DNA of 64,000 nt from Chryseobacterium oryzae (GCF_022811665.1 NZ_CP094529.1:1550001-1614000); one strand, 5' to 3'; numbered from the stretch's first letter, positions 33,391-43,458 are shown. Notes: a model not told the origin generated them from the sequence alone. Translations and numbers: made by a program.

Positions 33391-35301
33391 ATGAGAAATT
33401 ACGTGATAGAAGATCTGCCACACTATTTTGAAGAATACAAAAAATCAATCAAAAACCCAAAAAAATTCTGGGACAAAGTTGCCGATCAGAATTTTGTATG
33501 GTACCAAAGATGGAGCAAAGTGGTAAAGTATGACATGAATGAAGCAAAAATCACATGGTTTAAAGATGCTAAATTAAATATCACCAAAAACTGTTTAGAC
33601 AGACACCTTTCGGTAAGAGGAGAAAAAACAGCCATCATTTGGGAACCAAACGATCCGAAAGAAGAAGCACAGCATATTTCTTACAGCGAATTGTACGAAA
33701 GAGTTAATAAAACTGCCAATGTTCTCAAAGAAATGGGAATTGAAAAAGGCGACAGAGTATGTATTTACCTTCCAATGATTCCGGAATTGGCAATAACAAT
33801 GTTAGCTTGTGCAAAATTAGGAGCAGTACATTCTGTAATTTTTGCAGGATTTTCTGCTTCGGCAGTAGTTTCCAGAGTTAATGACTGTGGTGCGAAACTT
33901 TTAATTACTTCAGACGGAAGCTATAGAGGAAGTAAAGTTTTAGATTTAAAATCAATTATTGATGAAGCTTTAGAAAAATGTCCTACTGTTGAAAAAACAC
34001 TTGTTGTGAAAAGAACCAACAATGAAGTGAAAATGAAGGAAGGAAGAGATTTCTGGATGAATGATCTTTATGAAAAAGCTTCTGCCGACTTCGTCACCAT
34101 TATTATGGATGCAGAAGACCCTCTATTTATTCTCTATACTTCTGGTTCTACTGGAAAACCGAAAGGAATGCTTCATACCTGCGCCGGTTACATGGTATAT
34201 TCTGCATATACGTTTAAAAACGTTTTCAACTATCAGGAAAACGATATTTACTGGTGTACCGCAGATATCGGCTGGATTACAGGGCACTCTTACATACTTT
34301 ACGGTCCATTATTAAACGGAGCAACCACGGTTATTTTCGAAGGAATACCTACTTATCCTGAACCAGACAGATTTTGGGAAGTTATTGAAAAACATAAAGT
34401 TACACAATTCTATACCGCTCCAACAGCAATCCGTTCTTTGGCTAAAGAAAGCTCGGAATGGGTAGATAAACATGATCTAAGTTCGTTAAGAGTTATCGGA
34501 TCTGTAGGAGAACCTATCAACGATGAAGCTTGGCATTGGTTTAATGACCATGTAGGAAGAAAAAAATGTCCGATCGTAGATACGTGGTGGCAAACTGAAA
34601 CTGGTGGAATCATGATTTCCCCAATTCCTTTTGTAACACCCACTAAACCAACCTATGCAACACTTCCGTTACCGGGAATTCAGCCGGTGCTAATGGACGA
34701 CAAACGCAACGAAATTACCGGAAATCAGGTAACAGGAAATCTCTGCATCCGTTTTCCTTGGCCGGGAATTGCAAGAACCATCTGGGGAGACCATCAAAGA
34801 TATAAAGAAACTTATTTTTCGGCATTTCCAGGGAAATATTTCACAGGTGACGGTGCTTTGAGAGACGAAGTGGGATATTACAGAATTACAGGTCGTGTAG
34901 ATGATGTAGTAATTGTTTCAGGGCATAACTTAGGAACGGCTCCTATTGAAGACAGCATCAATGAGCATCCTGCGGTGGCAGAATCTGCTATTGTAGGCTT
35001 CCCACACGATATTAAAGGAAGTGCTCTGTATGGATTTGTGATCTTAAAAGAATCCGGGGCAGACAGAAAACATGAAAATCTGGTAAAAGAAATTAACCAG
35101 TTGATTTCTGACCAGATTGGCCCGATTGCTAAATTGGATAAAATTCAGTTTGTATCGGGGCTTCCGAAAACCCGCTCAGGAAAAATTATGCGTAGAATCT
35201 TAAGAAAAATTGCAGAAGGCGATTTCAGCAACTTCGGAGACACTTCTACCCTTTTGAATCCTGAAATTGTAGATGAAATTAAAAACAAAAGAATTCAATA
35301 A
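33391..35301 (+). CDS. acs: acetyl-CoA synthetase
   Basis: The 636-residue AMP-forming acetate-CoA ligase has LYTSGSTGKPKGMLHT, the acetate-pocket region DTWWQTETGG, and the C-terminal LPKTRSGKIMRR with the regulatory lysine. Length and motifs are those of canonical Acs. It is the last enzyme gene of the acid module and ends before a strong terminator. Together with the kinase/receiver pair this matches an acetate-switch arrangement. Confidence 0.96.
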   Translation: MRNYVIEDLPHYFEEYKKSIKNPKKFWDKVADQNFVWYQRWSKVVKYDMNEAKITWFKDAKLNITKNCLDRHLSVRGEKTAIIWEPNDPKEEAQHISYSELYERVNKTANVLKEMGIEKGDRVCIYLPMIPELAITMLACAKLGAVHSVIFAGFSASAVVSRVNDCGAKLLITSDGSYRGSKVLDLKSIIDEALEKCPTVEKTLVVKRTNNEVKMKEGRDFWMNDLYEKASADFVTIIMDAEDPLFILYTSGSTGKPKGMLHTCAGYMVYSAYTFKNVFNYQENDIYWCTADIGWITGHSYILYGPLLNGATTVIFEGIPTYPEPDRFWEVIEKHKVTQFYTAPTAIRSLAKESSEWVDKHDLSSLRVIGSVGEPINDEAWHWFNDHVGRKKCPIVDTWWQTETGGIMISPIPFVTPTKPTYATLPLPGIQPVLMDDKRNEITGNQVTGNLCIRFPWPGIARTIWGDHQRYKETYFSAFPGKYFTGDGALRDEVGYYRITGRVDDVVIVSGHNLGTAPIEDSINEHPAVAESAIVGFPHDIKGSALYGFVILKESGADRKHENLVKEINQLISDQIGPIAKLDKIQFVSGLPKTRSGKIMRRILRKIAEGDFSNFGDTSTLLNPEIVDEIKNKRIQ

Positions 35302-35323
35302 TTTCCTTGTGAAACCAATCCAT

Positions 35324-35354
35324 AAAACTCTGTGTTTCTGCACAGAGTTTTTTT
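35324..35354 (+). terminator. terminator after acs
   Basis: An 11-bp perfect stem (AAAACTCTGTG with CACAGAGTTTT, loop TTTCTG) runs into a T tract, 22 bases after the acs stop. Confidence 0.85.
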
Positions 35355-35486
35355 ATTTCAAAAAACATTAAATATCTTAAATTATAATAATTTTTTACCG
35401 AAATATTAAAATAATTCAAATTAAGATAAAAAAAATACAAATATTATAAAATTATTACTATCTTTATTCAACCAAAATCAATTATT

Positions 35487-35852
35487 ATGCTGAATATAGT
35501 AGTCGGTGTATTTAATCATCAGAATAATTACAAAACGCTCGAACAGGAATTGGAAAATTCAGGAGTTGACAACCACGAGTATATTGTTTATTTGAATGAA
35601 GAACATCATAACTCTCCCTACTTGGTGAGTGTAGAAATAAAGAACGAGATAAGATATGAAAGCGTTAAGCAAATTTTCGATCAAAACCAAGTTCTAAAAA
35701 CTTATATTTTTGAAAACATGAGCATCAGTCAGGCTTCTTACAGCGATATCAAAAAACTGATAGACGCGCGTTCGAAAGCCGAAATTCACAACAGTCCCGA
35801 TGTTAGAATAAAAGTTCAGCATGACGGAATAAACTCTGAAGTGAAAACCTAA
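35487..35852 (+). CDS. small conserved-looking hypothetical protein
   Basis: A 121-residue soluble protein with alternating beta/alpha character: an N-terminal strand MLNIVVGVF, an acidic helix NYKTLEQELENSG, a strand EYIVYLN, and an NEIRYESVKQIFDQ helix. This pattern resembles small stress-type domains with a ferredoxin-like fold, but no family motif is certain. It is monocistronic between two terminators (35324-35354 and 35887-35911) and so independently regulated. Function unknown. Confidence 0.6.
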   Translation: MLNIVVGVFNHQNNYKTLEQELENSGVDNHEYIVYLNEEHHNSPYLVSVEIKNEIRYESVKQIFDQNQVLKTYIFENMSISQASYSDIKKLIDARSKAEIHNSPDVRIKVQHDGINSEVKT

Positions 35853-35886
35853 AAAAACTAACCAAAATAAAAACTATTAACCGAAG

Positions 35887-35911
35887 TCCACAGTTTTCTG
35901 TGGATTTTTTT
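35887..35911 (+). terminator. terminator after the small hypothetical gene
   Basis: TCCACAG/CTGTGGA with a TTTT loop is followed by seven T, 34 bases after the stop codon. Confidence 0.85.
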
Positions 35912-35976
35912 GTGTTTTTAATCTTGAAAAAATCCTTATTTTTTCGTACTTTCGTTTTAATAAAGCCTTTACACAG

Positions 35977-38181
35977 ATGAGTTACGACTTGGAGCAAGAA
36001 AATAAAGAAATTTTAGCACGATATAAAGATCTGATTTCTAATACATACAGAACTTTGGATGAGGAAAACAACAAACTCATTCGTAAAGCTTTTGATATTG
36101 CACTCGATGCACACAAAGATCAAAGGAGGAAGTCTGGCGAACCATACATTTATCATCCTATTGCGGTTGCAAAAATAGTTGCAAAAGAAATTGGTCTGGG
36201 TGCTACTTCTATCGCCTGTGCTTTACTACACGATGTTATAGAAGATTCTGATTATACTTACGAAGATCTGAAAAAAATATTTGGTGAAAGAATTGCCGGT
36301 ATCGTAAACGGACTTACGAAGATCTCGATAATGAATCATCAGAATATTTCTGTACAGTCTGAAAATTACAGAAAACTCTTACTTACCCTTTCTGAAGATT
36401 TCAGGGTAATTCTCATTAAAATTGCAGACCGACTTCACAATATGAGAACTTTGGAGAGTATGGCACCGGATAAGCAGAAAAAAATTGCTTCGGAAACCGT
36501 TTATATTTACGCTCCAATGGCTCACAGATTAGGTTTATACAATATTAAATCTGAGCTTGAAGATCTTTCTTTAAAATATAACAATCCTGATGTTTACAAC
36601 GAAATTACTCAGAAACTTGAATTAGCCAAAGAAAACCGCGAGAGGTATATTGAAGAATTCAAAAAAGAAGTTTCTGAAAGATTAAAAGACGAAGGTCTTA
36701 ATGTAAGCATAAAAGGCCGTGCAAAAGCAATTTCTTCTATTTACAGAAAAATGCTTAAACAAGGCGTTCCTTTTGAGGAAGTTTTCGATAATTATGCAAT
36801 AAGAATCATTTATAAATCTGATGCCAAGAACGAAAAATTTCTTGCGTGGAAGATTTATTCTATCGTAACCGATGTTTATCACAGTAACCCTTCCAGAATG
36901 CGTGACTGGATTACACAGCCACGTTCTACGGGATACGAAAGTTTACATCTTACGGTTTTAGGACCAGACAAAAAATGGATTGAAGTACAGATTCGTTCTG
37001 AAAGAATGGATGATATTGCCGAAAAAGGCGTTGCAGCACATTACAAATATAAAGAAGGATACAAACAAAGTCATGATGACCGAAATTTTGAAAAATGGGT
37101 TACCGAAATACGTGAGGTTCTGGAACAACAGCAAAACCTTACCACTACAGAACTTTTAGACAATATTAAACTCAATCTTTATTCTAAAGAAGTTTTTGTT
37201 TTTACCCCAAAAGGTGAAATTAAAATTTTACCAACCAATGCAACCGCTCTTGACTTCGCATTTTCCGTTCATACCGATTTGGGAATGAAATGTTTAGGTG
37301 CAAAAATCAATGGGAAATTAGTTCCTATTTCGTATGTTTTACAAAATGGAGATCAGGTAGATATTCTGTCTTCTCAAAATCAAAAACCTAAATTCGACTG
37401 GCTAGATTTTGTAGTTACTTCCAAAGCAAAATCTAAAATAAAAAGTTTTCTCAATTCCCAGAAAAACACTTTTGTGGAGGAAGGAAAAGAGATTTTACAA
37501 AGAAAACTTCGTCATGCAAAGATTAATTTCAATGATGAGGAAATCAACAAACTACAGAAGTTTTTTAACCTTAAAAGTTCTCAGGAACTATTCCTTAAAT
37601 TCCAAACCAACGAACTGGATGCAAGCAGTTTAAGAAAATATATTGAGAGTAAAAATGTATTCAACAACCTGCTTTCAAGATTCAAAAGAACATCCAACAA
37701 AAATCCTAATTTCGAAGATCCTAAAGAACAGAATCTTAACATGATTGTCTTCGGAAAGGATGAAGAGAAACTCAATTATACCTATGCAAAATGCTGTACG
37801 GTAATTCCTGGTGATAAAATTTTCGGATTTATAACTATTTCCGAAGGAATTAAGGTGCATAATGATAACTGTCCGAACGCTATCAACCTAAGAGCCCAAT
37901 ATGATTACAGAGTAATTCCTGCAAAATGGGTGAATGAAGAAAGCTTCAAAAACCGTATAAAAATTGAGATTGAAGGATTAGACAGAATGGGTATGATTAA
38001 CGATATCACTACCGTTATCAGTGGAGCCATGGGAATGGATATGAAAAGCATGTCTATTGAATCTAATGACGGAATTTTCACCGGAACCATCAATCTAGAA
38101 GTAAAACATAAAGGTCAGCTTGAAGAAACTTTTAAGAAACTGAAAGCAATAGACGGAATTTCAAGAATAAGAAGACTTTAA
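35977..38181 (+). CDS. rsh: RelA/SpoT-type (p)ppGpp synthetase/hydrolase
   Basis: The 734-residue alarmone enzyme has an N-terminal HD hydrolase domain (HDVIED, His85-Asp86 and Glu89-Asp90), the synthetase domain with WITQPRSTGYESLHLTV, a TGS domain (VFVFTPKGEIKILP), a zinc-finger-like CC region (YAKCCTVIPGD) and a C-terminal ACT domain. The intact HD motif indicates that hydrolysis is retained, so it is likely bifunctional and controls the stringent response. It is monocistronic; a TACTTTCG element close upstream may be a divergent -7 box. Confidence 0.95.
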   Translation: MSYDLEQENKEILARYKDLISNTYRTLDEENNKLIRKAFDIALDAHKDQRRKSGEPYIYHPIAVAKIVAKEIGLGATSIACALLHDVIEDSDYTYEDLKKIFGERIAGIVNGLTKISIMNHQNISVQSENYRKLLLTLSEDFRVILIKIADRLHNMRTLESMAPDKQKKIASETVYIYAPMAHRLGLYNIKSELEDLSLKYNNPDVYNEITQKLELAKENRERYIEEFKKEVSERLKDEGLNVSIKGRAKAISSIYRKMLKQGVPFEEVFDNYAIRIIYKSDAKNEKFLAWKIYSIVTDVYHSNPSRMRDWITQPRSTGYESLHLTVLGPDKKWIEVQIRSERMDDIAEKGVAAHYKYKEGYKQSHDDRNFEKWVTEIREVLEQQQNLTTTELLDNIKLNLYSKEVFVFTPKGEIKILPTNATALDFAFSVHTDLGMKCLGAKINGKLVPISYVLQNGDQVDILSSQNQKPKFDWLDFVVTSKAKSKIKSFLNSQKNTFVEEGKEILQRKLRHAKINFNDEEINKLQKFFNLKSSQELFLKFQTNELDASSLRKYIESKNVFNNLLSRFKRTSNKNPNFEDPKEQNLNMIVFGKDEEKLNYTYAKCCTVIPGDKIFGFITISEGIKVHNDNCPNAINLRAQYDYRVIPAKWVNEESFKNRIKIEIEGLDRMGMINDITTVISGAMGMDMKSMSIESNDGIFTGTINLEVKHKGQLEETFKKLKAIDGISRIRRL

Positions 38182-38231
38182 AATCTTAATATCGTTCAGA
38201 CTATTTAATTTTTTAAGAATTGAGTTTAATC

Positions 38232-38260
38232 GTTTGTAAATAGTCTATTTACAAACTTTT
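38232..38260 (+). terminator. terminator of rsh, overlapping the BrkB-type 3' end
   Basis: GTTTGTAAAT/ATTTACAAAC with a 5-nt loop is followed by TTTT. It overlaps the last codons of the convergent gene. Confidence 0.55.
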
Positions 38261-39247
38261 GTCGTGCACTCCATTCTCAATATTATTAACTATCGCGGCA
38301 GACTCTTCAGATTGATTAATTTCTTTCTCTTTAATCTCGTCTAAAAGAAGCTTTTCAATTCTTATTTTTCTCAATGCTAAATTGAGTTCGTTCCCAAAAA
38401 GAAGAAGGTAAACGTTTACATTTATCCAGATCATTAACAGAATCATACTTCCTATTGACCCGTATAAAACGTTGTAACGTGCGATATTTGCTACATAAAT
38501 GGTAAAAAGATAAGTGGTAAGTATAAATAAAATAGTTGTAAGAATTGCTCCCGGAACAGCCTGTCTGAATCTGGCAATTTTTACGGTTCCTAACCAATAA
38601 AACAAGCTGAGAAGCAAAAAGAAAAAGATTGGGAAAGACACAAAACCAATCAGTTTAGATAGATTGTTTACAAACCAGGAGAGATCATACGCCGGATGAA
38701 ACTGTTTGAGTACCACTTCTGTATAGTAAACTCCAAATAAACATAAAAAAACCACACTTACAAACCCAATAGTAATAAAAAATGAAAGGATAAACTCTTT
38801 TACGTCGGGTAATTTTTCTTCAGAATTTTCATTAAAGCCACTAATGAGAGAAAATGTGCCGTTGGTAGCAAATACGAGTGCCAATAAAATCGTTAAATTA
38901 CTGATATCCTTCATATTCGGGACAATATTATTCTGAATATATCCTCTTACATCACCTTCAATATTAGAAGGGAAAATATTGCTCATGAGAACATCGAAAA
39001 TATAAAACTGAAGCTTATCGTAATGAGGTAAATTGGGCAAAACCGACAATAAAAACAGCAAAAAAGGAAAAAGACTTAAAGTAAAACTCCATGAAATGGC
39101 CGCAGCTTTCCTCCCTATTCTACCTTTAAAAACCCCCGCAAAATAGATCTGAAATAACTGCCATAACGAAATCCCAAGCACAGGAATATGCAAATCATCA
39201 AGAAACTCTTGAATTTTGAGTAGAAATTTAGGAATTTTTAATGCCAT
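38249..39247 (-). CDS. YihY/BrkB family inner-membrane protein
   Basis: The 332-residue protein has about six membrane helices and the family pattern FKGRIGRKAAAISWSFTLSLFPFLLFLL near the N-terminus. Later come AVPGAILTTILFILTTYLF and the YGSIGSMILLMIWINVN segment. Family members are often annotated as ribonuclease BN in error; the molecular role is unknown (transport or envelope function suspected). It is convergent with rsh and shares a divergent 31-bp start region with rlmH. The C-terminal tail is acidic. Confidence 0.88.
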   Translation of the reverse strand: MALKIPKFLLKIQEFLDDLHIPVLGISLWQLFQIYFAGVFKGRIGRKAAAISWSFTLSLFPFLLFLLSVLPNLPHYDKLQFYIFDVLMSNIFPSNIEGDVRGYIQNNIVPNMKDISNLTILLALVFATNGTFSLISGFNENSEEKLPDVKEFILSFFITIGFVSVVFLCLFGVYYTEVVLKQFHPAYDLSWFVNNLSKLIGFVSFPIFFFLLLSLFYWLGTVKIARFRQAVPGAILTTILFILTTYLFTIYVANIARYNVLYGSIGSMILLMIWINVNVYLLLFGNELNLALRKIRIEKLLLDEIKEKEINQSEESAAIVNNIENGVHDKSL

Positions 39248-39278
39248 AAACTATATTTGTGTTTGGCAAATATAAGAA

Positions 39279-39752
39279 ATGCGAATCAGTTTAGTTTGTA
39301 TCGGTAAAACAGATGATAAAGAAATCACAAGTTTAATAAAGTATTACCTCACCCGTCTTCCTAAGCACTGGAATTTTGAAATCATCGAAATTCCTGACAT
39401 TAAGAATGCAAAAAATCTTACGCCGGAACTTTTGAAAAAAGAAGAAGCAAAATTGTTTTTAAGTCAAACAGATAAAAATGACCTTATTATTCTTCTGGAC
39501 GAAAAAGGAAAACAGTTTACCAGCAGAGAATTCTCACACAAGATAGATTCTTGGATGGGTTCTTCAGTAAAAAAAATACATCTTTTTATTGGTGGAGCGT
39601 ATGGTTTTTCAGACGAAATTTATGACAGAGCCAACGAAAAAATGTCATTATCTAAAATGACATTTACGCACCAGATGATTCGCCTGTTTATTGTAGAACA
39701 ATTGTATCGTGCAGACCAGATTTTGCAGGGAAAACCTTATCATAACGATTAA
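39279..39752 (+). CDS. rlmH: 23S rRNA pseudouridine-1915 N3-methyltransferase
   Basis: RlmH methylates pseudouridine 1915 in helix 69 of 23S rRNA on assembled ribosomes. The 157-residue SPOUT protein has LIILLDEKGKQFTSREFS, the SAM-knot segment FIGGAYGF, and the C-terminal signature MTFTHQMIRLFIVEQLYRA ending YHND. Length is typical. It faces the BrkB-type gene and converges with trmL 7 bp downstream. Confidence 0.96.
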   Translation: MRISLVCIGKTDDKEITSLIKYYLTRLPKHWNFEIIEIPDIKNAKNLTPELLKKEEAKLFLSQTDKNDLIILLDEKGKQFTSREFSHKIDSWMGSSVKKIHLFIGGAYGFSDEIYDRANEKMSLSKMTFTHQMIRLFIVEQLYRADQILQGKPYHND

Positions 39753-39759
39753 CTATTCT

Positions 39760-40215
39760 CTATAACTTCAACCCGATTTGTCTTTTTGCCTCCCCCACAA
39801 CAAATGCAACCGAATTGGCGATATTAAAACTTCTAATTAAATTCGACATTGGAATTGTTAAATGGTTTTCAAAACGATCTAAAATATCTTTGCTTAAACC
39901 TTTGCTCTCTTTCCCGAAAACAAGCCAGTCGCCATCCTGAAAATGAGTTTCAAGATAAGATTTATCAGCATGGGAACTGAATAAAAACACTCTTGAAAAA
40001 TCGGGTACAGCTCTCATCCATTCATCTACATTTTGATATTCTGTAACGTCGAGATGAACCCAATAATCGAGTCCGGAGCGTTTCAAATTTTTATCGTCAA
40101 TTAAAAATCCTAACGGATGAATGAGATGAAGTCTGCTATCTGTTCCAACACACAATCTGCCGATATTCCCTGTATTATTAGGGATTTCTGGTTCTACAAG
40201 AACAATATTTAACAT
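39760..40215 (-). CDS. trmL: tRNA (cytidine/uridine-34-2'-O)-methyltransferase
   Basis: TrmL methylates the 2'-hydroxyl of the wobble base in tRNA-Leu. The 151-residue SPOUT enzyme starts with the hallmark NIVLVEPEIPNNTGNIGR and has VFGKESKGLS and the C-terminal trefoil-knot residues IPMSNLIRSFNIANSVAF. Length is typical. It is convergent with rlmH. Confidence 0.95.
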   Translation of the reverse strand: MLNIVLVEPEIPNNTGNIGRLCVGTDSRLHLIHPLGFLIDDKNLKRSGLDYWVHLDVTEYQNVDEWMRAVPDFSRVFLFSSHADKSYLETHFQDGDWLVFGKESKGLSKDILDRFENHLTIPMSNLIRSFNIANSVAFVVGEAKRQIGLKL

Positions 40216-40253
40216 GAAAAATTCAAAAAAAATTAAAATAAATAGATGATTGA

Positions 40254-41069
40254 TTATTTTTTAGCACATTTTGCTTCATAATCTGCTAAGAGTGTTTTCT
40301 CATAGCCTGTTGCAATAGCTTTATCTAAATTGCTGCAAGCTTCTTTATCTTTTCCAGAATCAAATAAAATGGCTGCTTTTGTAACATAAGATTGAGAAAA
40401 TTTAGGATCAATAGAAATAGCTTTGTTAATGTCTGTAAGGGCTTCCTTAGACTTTTTCATTTTCAGATAAACATCGGCTCTACCATTATAAAGAAGAGAT
40501 TCCGGCTTTTCTGCAAGAAGCTGATTGTAGTCTTTCAGAGCACCTTCAAGATCTCCACTGTTCTTTTTGAGATTTGCCAATCCAGTTCTTGCAAAAATAT
40601 TATCTGGTGCAAATGTGAGAATATGTTTGAGGTCCTCCATCGCCAAATCTTTTTTACCAGAACTGTTATAAATTTTGGAGCGGGTAAGATATAAATCAGC
40701 ATTTTCAGGTTCCAGTCTAATGGCTGTATTAATGAATTCTAATGCTTTTGCACGATTTCCTTTTTGGTTATGAAGCGATGCCAAATTATCATACACAGAA
40801 ACCGATTTAGCATCAGATCTTAAGGCAGATTCATAAGATTTAAAAGCCTGTGCAGTTTTTCCCAATCTCCGTTGCGAAGTTCCCAGAAAGTTGTAGTATT
40901 CGGACTGAAATCTCTGAATGGTTTCTGATACAACCAGTTTAGAATATTGTTCTTCAGCACATTTATAGTCGGCTTTTTTAAAACATTCTTCTGCCAATTT
41001 TTTATCCTGAGCAGTAATAAAATGACAAGCGGACAAAGTTAAACTGAAAATTAGTAGATGTTTTTTCAT
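40254..41069 (-). CDS. exported tetratricopeptide repeat protein
   Basis: The 271-residue protein begins with a signal sequence that contains LSAC (a possible lipobox, Cys16) and also TAQ-D, so it may be a lipoprotein or be cleaved by signal peptidase I. The rest is about six TPR units, with repeats such as AQAFKSYESALRSDAKSVSV and AKALEFINTAIRLEPENADL. TPR proteins scaffold protein interactions. No specific partner is visible, but it is near tatA and PAP2 genes on the same strand. Function unknown. Confidence 0.85.
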   Translation of the reverse strand: MKKHLLIFSLTLSACHFITAQDKKLAEECFKKADYKCAEEQYSKLVVSETIQRFQSEYYNFLGTSQRRLGKTAQAFKSYESALRSDAKSVSVYDNLASLHNQKGNRAKALEFINTAIRLEPENADLYLTRSKIYNSSGKKDLAMEDLKHILTFAPDNIFARTGLANLKKNSGDLEGALKDYNQLLAEKPESLLYNGRADVYLKMKKSKEALTDINKAISIDPKFSQSYVTKAAILFDSGKDKEACSNLDKAIATGYEKTLLADYEAKCAKK

Positions 41070-41143
41070 ATAGAAACAGTTATAAGTTATTCATTACGAA
41101 AATACTACTTTCCGGAATATGAAAATGATTATTGTTTTAAAAC

Positions 41144-41707
41144 TTACTGAAGTGTCTGTTTCCGGATTACTTTTTTAGCTAAAAGTGAAAAGATGATTCC
41201 GAATATCACTCCGGCAAAAGCTCCTACCAAAACATCCATAGGAAAATGTACTCCTAAATAAATTCTGCTGTAAGCAACTACAGAAGCCCAAACAAATAAA
41301 AAATAAGGAAACCATTTTAAATTATTTTTCAACAGCAAACTAAGATACGTTGCTAAGAAAAAAGTATTGGATGCATGTGCAGAATAAAATCCATAAGGAC
41401 CTCCACATTTTACAATTCTCATTAGATTTTGAAGTGATGGGTCATTACATGGTCTCAATCTGGCAACTCCGTATTTAAAAATTCCTGATACCTGATCTGA
41501 AACTGTTATACCAATTGCTGTAAAAAGCAGAATATAAAGAAGGGATTTTAATTTATAGTTTTTGTAAAGAAAGTAAAGAAAAATAATGTATAAAGGAATC
41601 CAAATCCATTTATCCGAAACAATAATCCAAAACTGATCAAATGGTTTATCTCCCAAATTGTTCAGATATAAAAATAAACTCTTGTCTTCCTGAATAATCT
41701 CTTCCAT
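41144..41707 (-). CDS. PAP2 family membrane phosphatase
   Basis: The 187-residue protein has about five membrane helices and the three acid-phosphatase motifs: KYGVARLRP, YSAHASN (a PSGH variant with His) and SRIYLGVHFPMDV. Members dephosphorylate lipid phosphates such as undecaprenyl pyrophosphate or phosphatidylglycerophosphate at the outer face of the inner membrane. The substrate here is unknown. It starts 2 bp after the end of tatA, so the two are co-transcribed. Confidence 0.92.
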   Translation of the reverse strand: MEEIIQEDKSLFLYLNNLGDKPFDQFWIIVSDKWIWIPLYIIFLYFLYKNYKLKSLLYILLFTAIGITVSDQVSGIFKYGVARLRPCNDPSLQNLMRIVKCGGPYGFYSAHASNTFFLATYLSLLLKNNLKWFPYFLFVWASVVAYSRIYLGVHFPMDVLVGAFAGVIFGIIFSLLAKKVIRKQTLQ

Positions 41708-41709
41708 GA

Positions 41710-42060
41710 TTATCTGCTTACAGGACCTTCATAAGTTTCATCATCGGCAGGTTTTATCTCCGGTTTTTCTGGTAAAGATTCAGAAGGTCTGGCGGATGGA
41801 TCTTTCAGAATATTATCTTCAATATTTTTCATTGGGTTGAAATCTTTCGCAGCATCTTTTACCTTTTCTATTTCGCGCTTTATCTCAGATACAGGGTTAT
41901 CTGTCTCTTTCATAATTTCTGTTTTGATGTCTTCTACTGCACCACGCATTTTTCTCACCCCATTTCCCAAATCTCGGGCAATCTGAGGAAGTTTATCGGG
42001 ACCAAACAAAACAACTATTGCGATGGCAATGAGTGCCATTTCTCCAATGCTTAATTCCAT
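41710..42060 (-). CDS. tatA: Sec-independent translocase protein TatA/TatB
   Basis: The 116-residue protein has a short N-terminal membrane helix (about residues 5-20), the hinge motif FGPDKLP and an amphipathic helix (QIARDLGNGVRKMRGAVEDI), then a long charged tail ending in acidic residues. It forms the pore-building component of twin-arginine export of folded proteins. The long tail is intermediate between TatA and TatB, so the exact subtype is uncertain. It precedes the PAP2 gene by 2 bp. Confidence 0.92.
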   Translation of the reverse strand: MELSIGEMALIAIAIVVLFGPDKLPQIARDLGNGVRKMRGAVEDIKTEIMKETDNPVSEIKREIEKVKDAAKDFNPMKNIEDNILKDPSARPSESLPEKPEIKPADDETYEGPVSR

Positions 42061-42120
42061 AGTGCGAAATTACAAAAGATTATATATAAAATAGACTTTA
42101 CGCTAAATTTTAAAGAAATT

Positions 42121-43338
42121 TTAAGACTTCTTCTTCTGAAAGGCAAAATAAGTAATAACTACACTTATTGCCATCATGATAAATGCTAAAAAGAATGGTG
42201 CTCCAGGAAACTTCATTACTGCACTCTTCTCGCTGTAATGATAAAACAGATAAGTCATTAACGGAGGACCAATACAAGACGTTACACTCATTAATCCGGT
42301 AAGTGCACCCTGAAGTTCTCCCTGCTCATTGGGAGCTACATTTTTACTGATAACCGATTGTAAGGAAGGACCGCAAATTCCGCCCAAAGAATAAGGAATC
42401 AGTATTGCCAACATCATCCATCCTTCTGTTGCAAAAGCAAAAAGTAACATTCCTAGTGCATAGAGAGAAAGCCCAATATAGATACTTTTGTTTTCCCCAA
42501 GTTTCGGAGTTGTCCAACGTATAAGAACACCCTGAACCAAAGCAATGAGAAGCCCAATAACCCCCAAAGAAACACCAACCATAAGTTCATCCCATCCAAA
42601 AATTCCCATAGTATAATAACTCCAATTCGTCTGCACCGCATGACTTGCGATATAAATCAGAAAAAGAGAAATAACTAAACCAGACAGTTCGGGATGTTTC
42701 AATAAAAATTTAAAAGAACCTATCGGATTAGCTCTTTTCCATTCGAATGGTCTTCTTTTTTCTTTATCTAAACTTTCCGGAAGAATGAAATAACCATACA
42801 GAAAATTCAGAAGACAAAGAACAGCTGCTGCATAGAAAGGAACTCTCGGACCTAAATATCCTAAACCACCTCCCATAAGCGGACCAATAATAAATCCCAA
42901 TCCAAAAGCAGCTCCAATCATTCCAAAGTTTTTTGCTCGGTCTTTATCTGTAGAAATATCTGCTATATAAGCACTCGCAGTTGTAAAACTCGCACCCGTA
43001 ATTCCGGCAATAATTCTTCCTACAAACAAAAGTGTAATCGTAGGAGCCAAAGCGAGAAAAACATAATCTACTGCAAATCCTAAGAGAGATATCAAAATTA
43101 TAGGTCTTCTCCCATAACGGTCGCTGAGATTACCCACTACCGGCGCAAAAATAAATTGTGTAAATGCATACACGAAACCCAACCAGCCGCCATATTTAGC
43201 AGCTTCATTTACACTTCCATGAATAAGCTCTTCTATCAGCTTCGGAATTACGGGAATAATAATCCCCAAACCTATAACATCTATTAAAAGTGTTATAAAA
43301 ATAAAACCTATTGCTGCTTTTTTCTTTGAGTTTTCCAT
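42121..43338 (-). CDS. MFS drug/proton antiporter (TetA-like)
   Basis: The 405-residue transporter has 12 predicted helices, the motif A loop [16 protein letters not shown] after helix 2, and the motif C region [13 protein letters not shown]. It belongs to the DHA1 group that includes TetA. No resistance gene context is present, and chromosomal copies of this type are common, so I do not call it a tetracycline resistance gene. Substrate unknown. It stands alone between tatA and secDF. Confidence 0.88.
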   Translation of the reverse strand: MENSKKKAAIGFIFITLLIDVIGLGIIIPVIPKLIEELIHGSVNEAAKYGGWLGFVYAFTQFIFAPVVGNLSDRYGRRPIILISLLGFAVDYVFLALAPTITLLFVGRIIAGITGASFTTASAYIADISTDKDRAKNFGMIGAAFGLGFIIGPLMGGGLGYLGPRVPFYAAAVLCLLNFLYGYFILPESLDKEKRRPFEWKRANPIGSFKFLLKHPELSGLVISLFLIYIASHAVQTNWSYYTMGIFGWDELMVGVSLGVIGLLIALVQGVLIRWTTPKLGENKSIYIGLSLYALGMLLFAFATEGWMMLAILIPYSLGGICGPSLQSVISKNVAPNEQGELQGALTGLMSVTSCIGPPLMTYLFYHYSEKSAVMKFPGAPFFLAFIMMAISVVITYFAFQKKKS

Positions 43339-43401
43339 CCTATGTGCAAAAATAGTTATTATTATTTTTGAAATTAAAAATTTTAATGAAAAGTGTCCAT
43401 G

Positions 43402-43437
43402 AAAAAAGAGCTTCCCAATTAATTGGAAAGCTCTTTT
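43402..43437 (-). terminator. terminator of secDF
   Basis: On the minus strand, AAAAGAGCTTTCC and GGGAAGCTCTTTT form a stem with one wobble around an AATTAATT loop, followed by T residues, 22 bases after the secDF stop. Confidence 0.8.
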
Positions 43438-43458
43438 AGTATTTAATGTAGTTTAAAT

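Noticed and set aside
42121..43338. Tetracycline resistance gene
   Set aside because: TetA-like motifs are shared by many chromosomal DHA1 exporters, and no resistance or mobile context is present.
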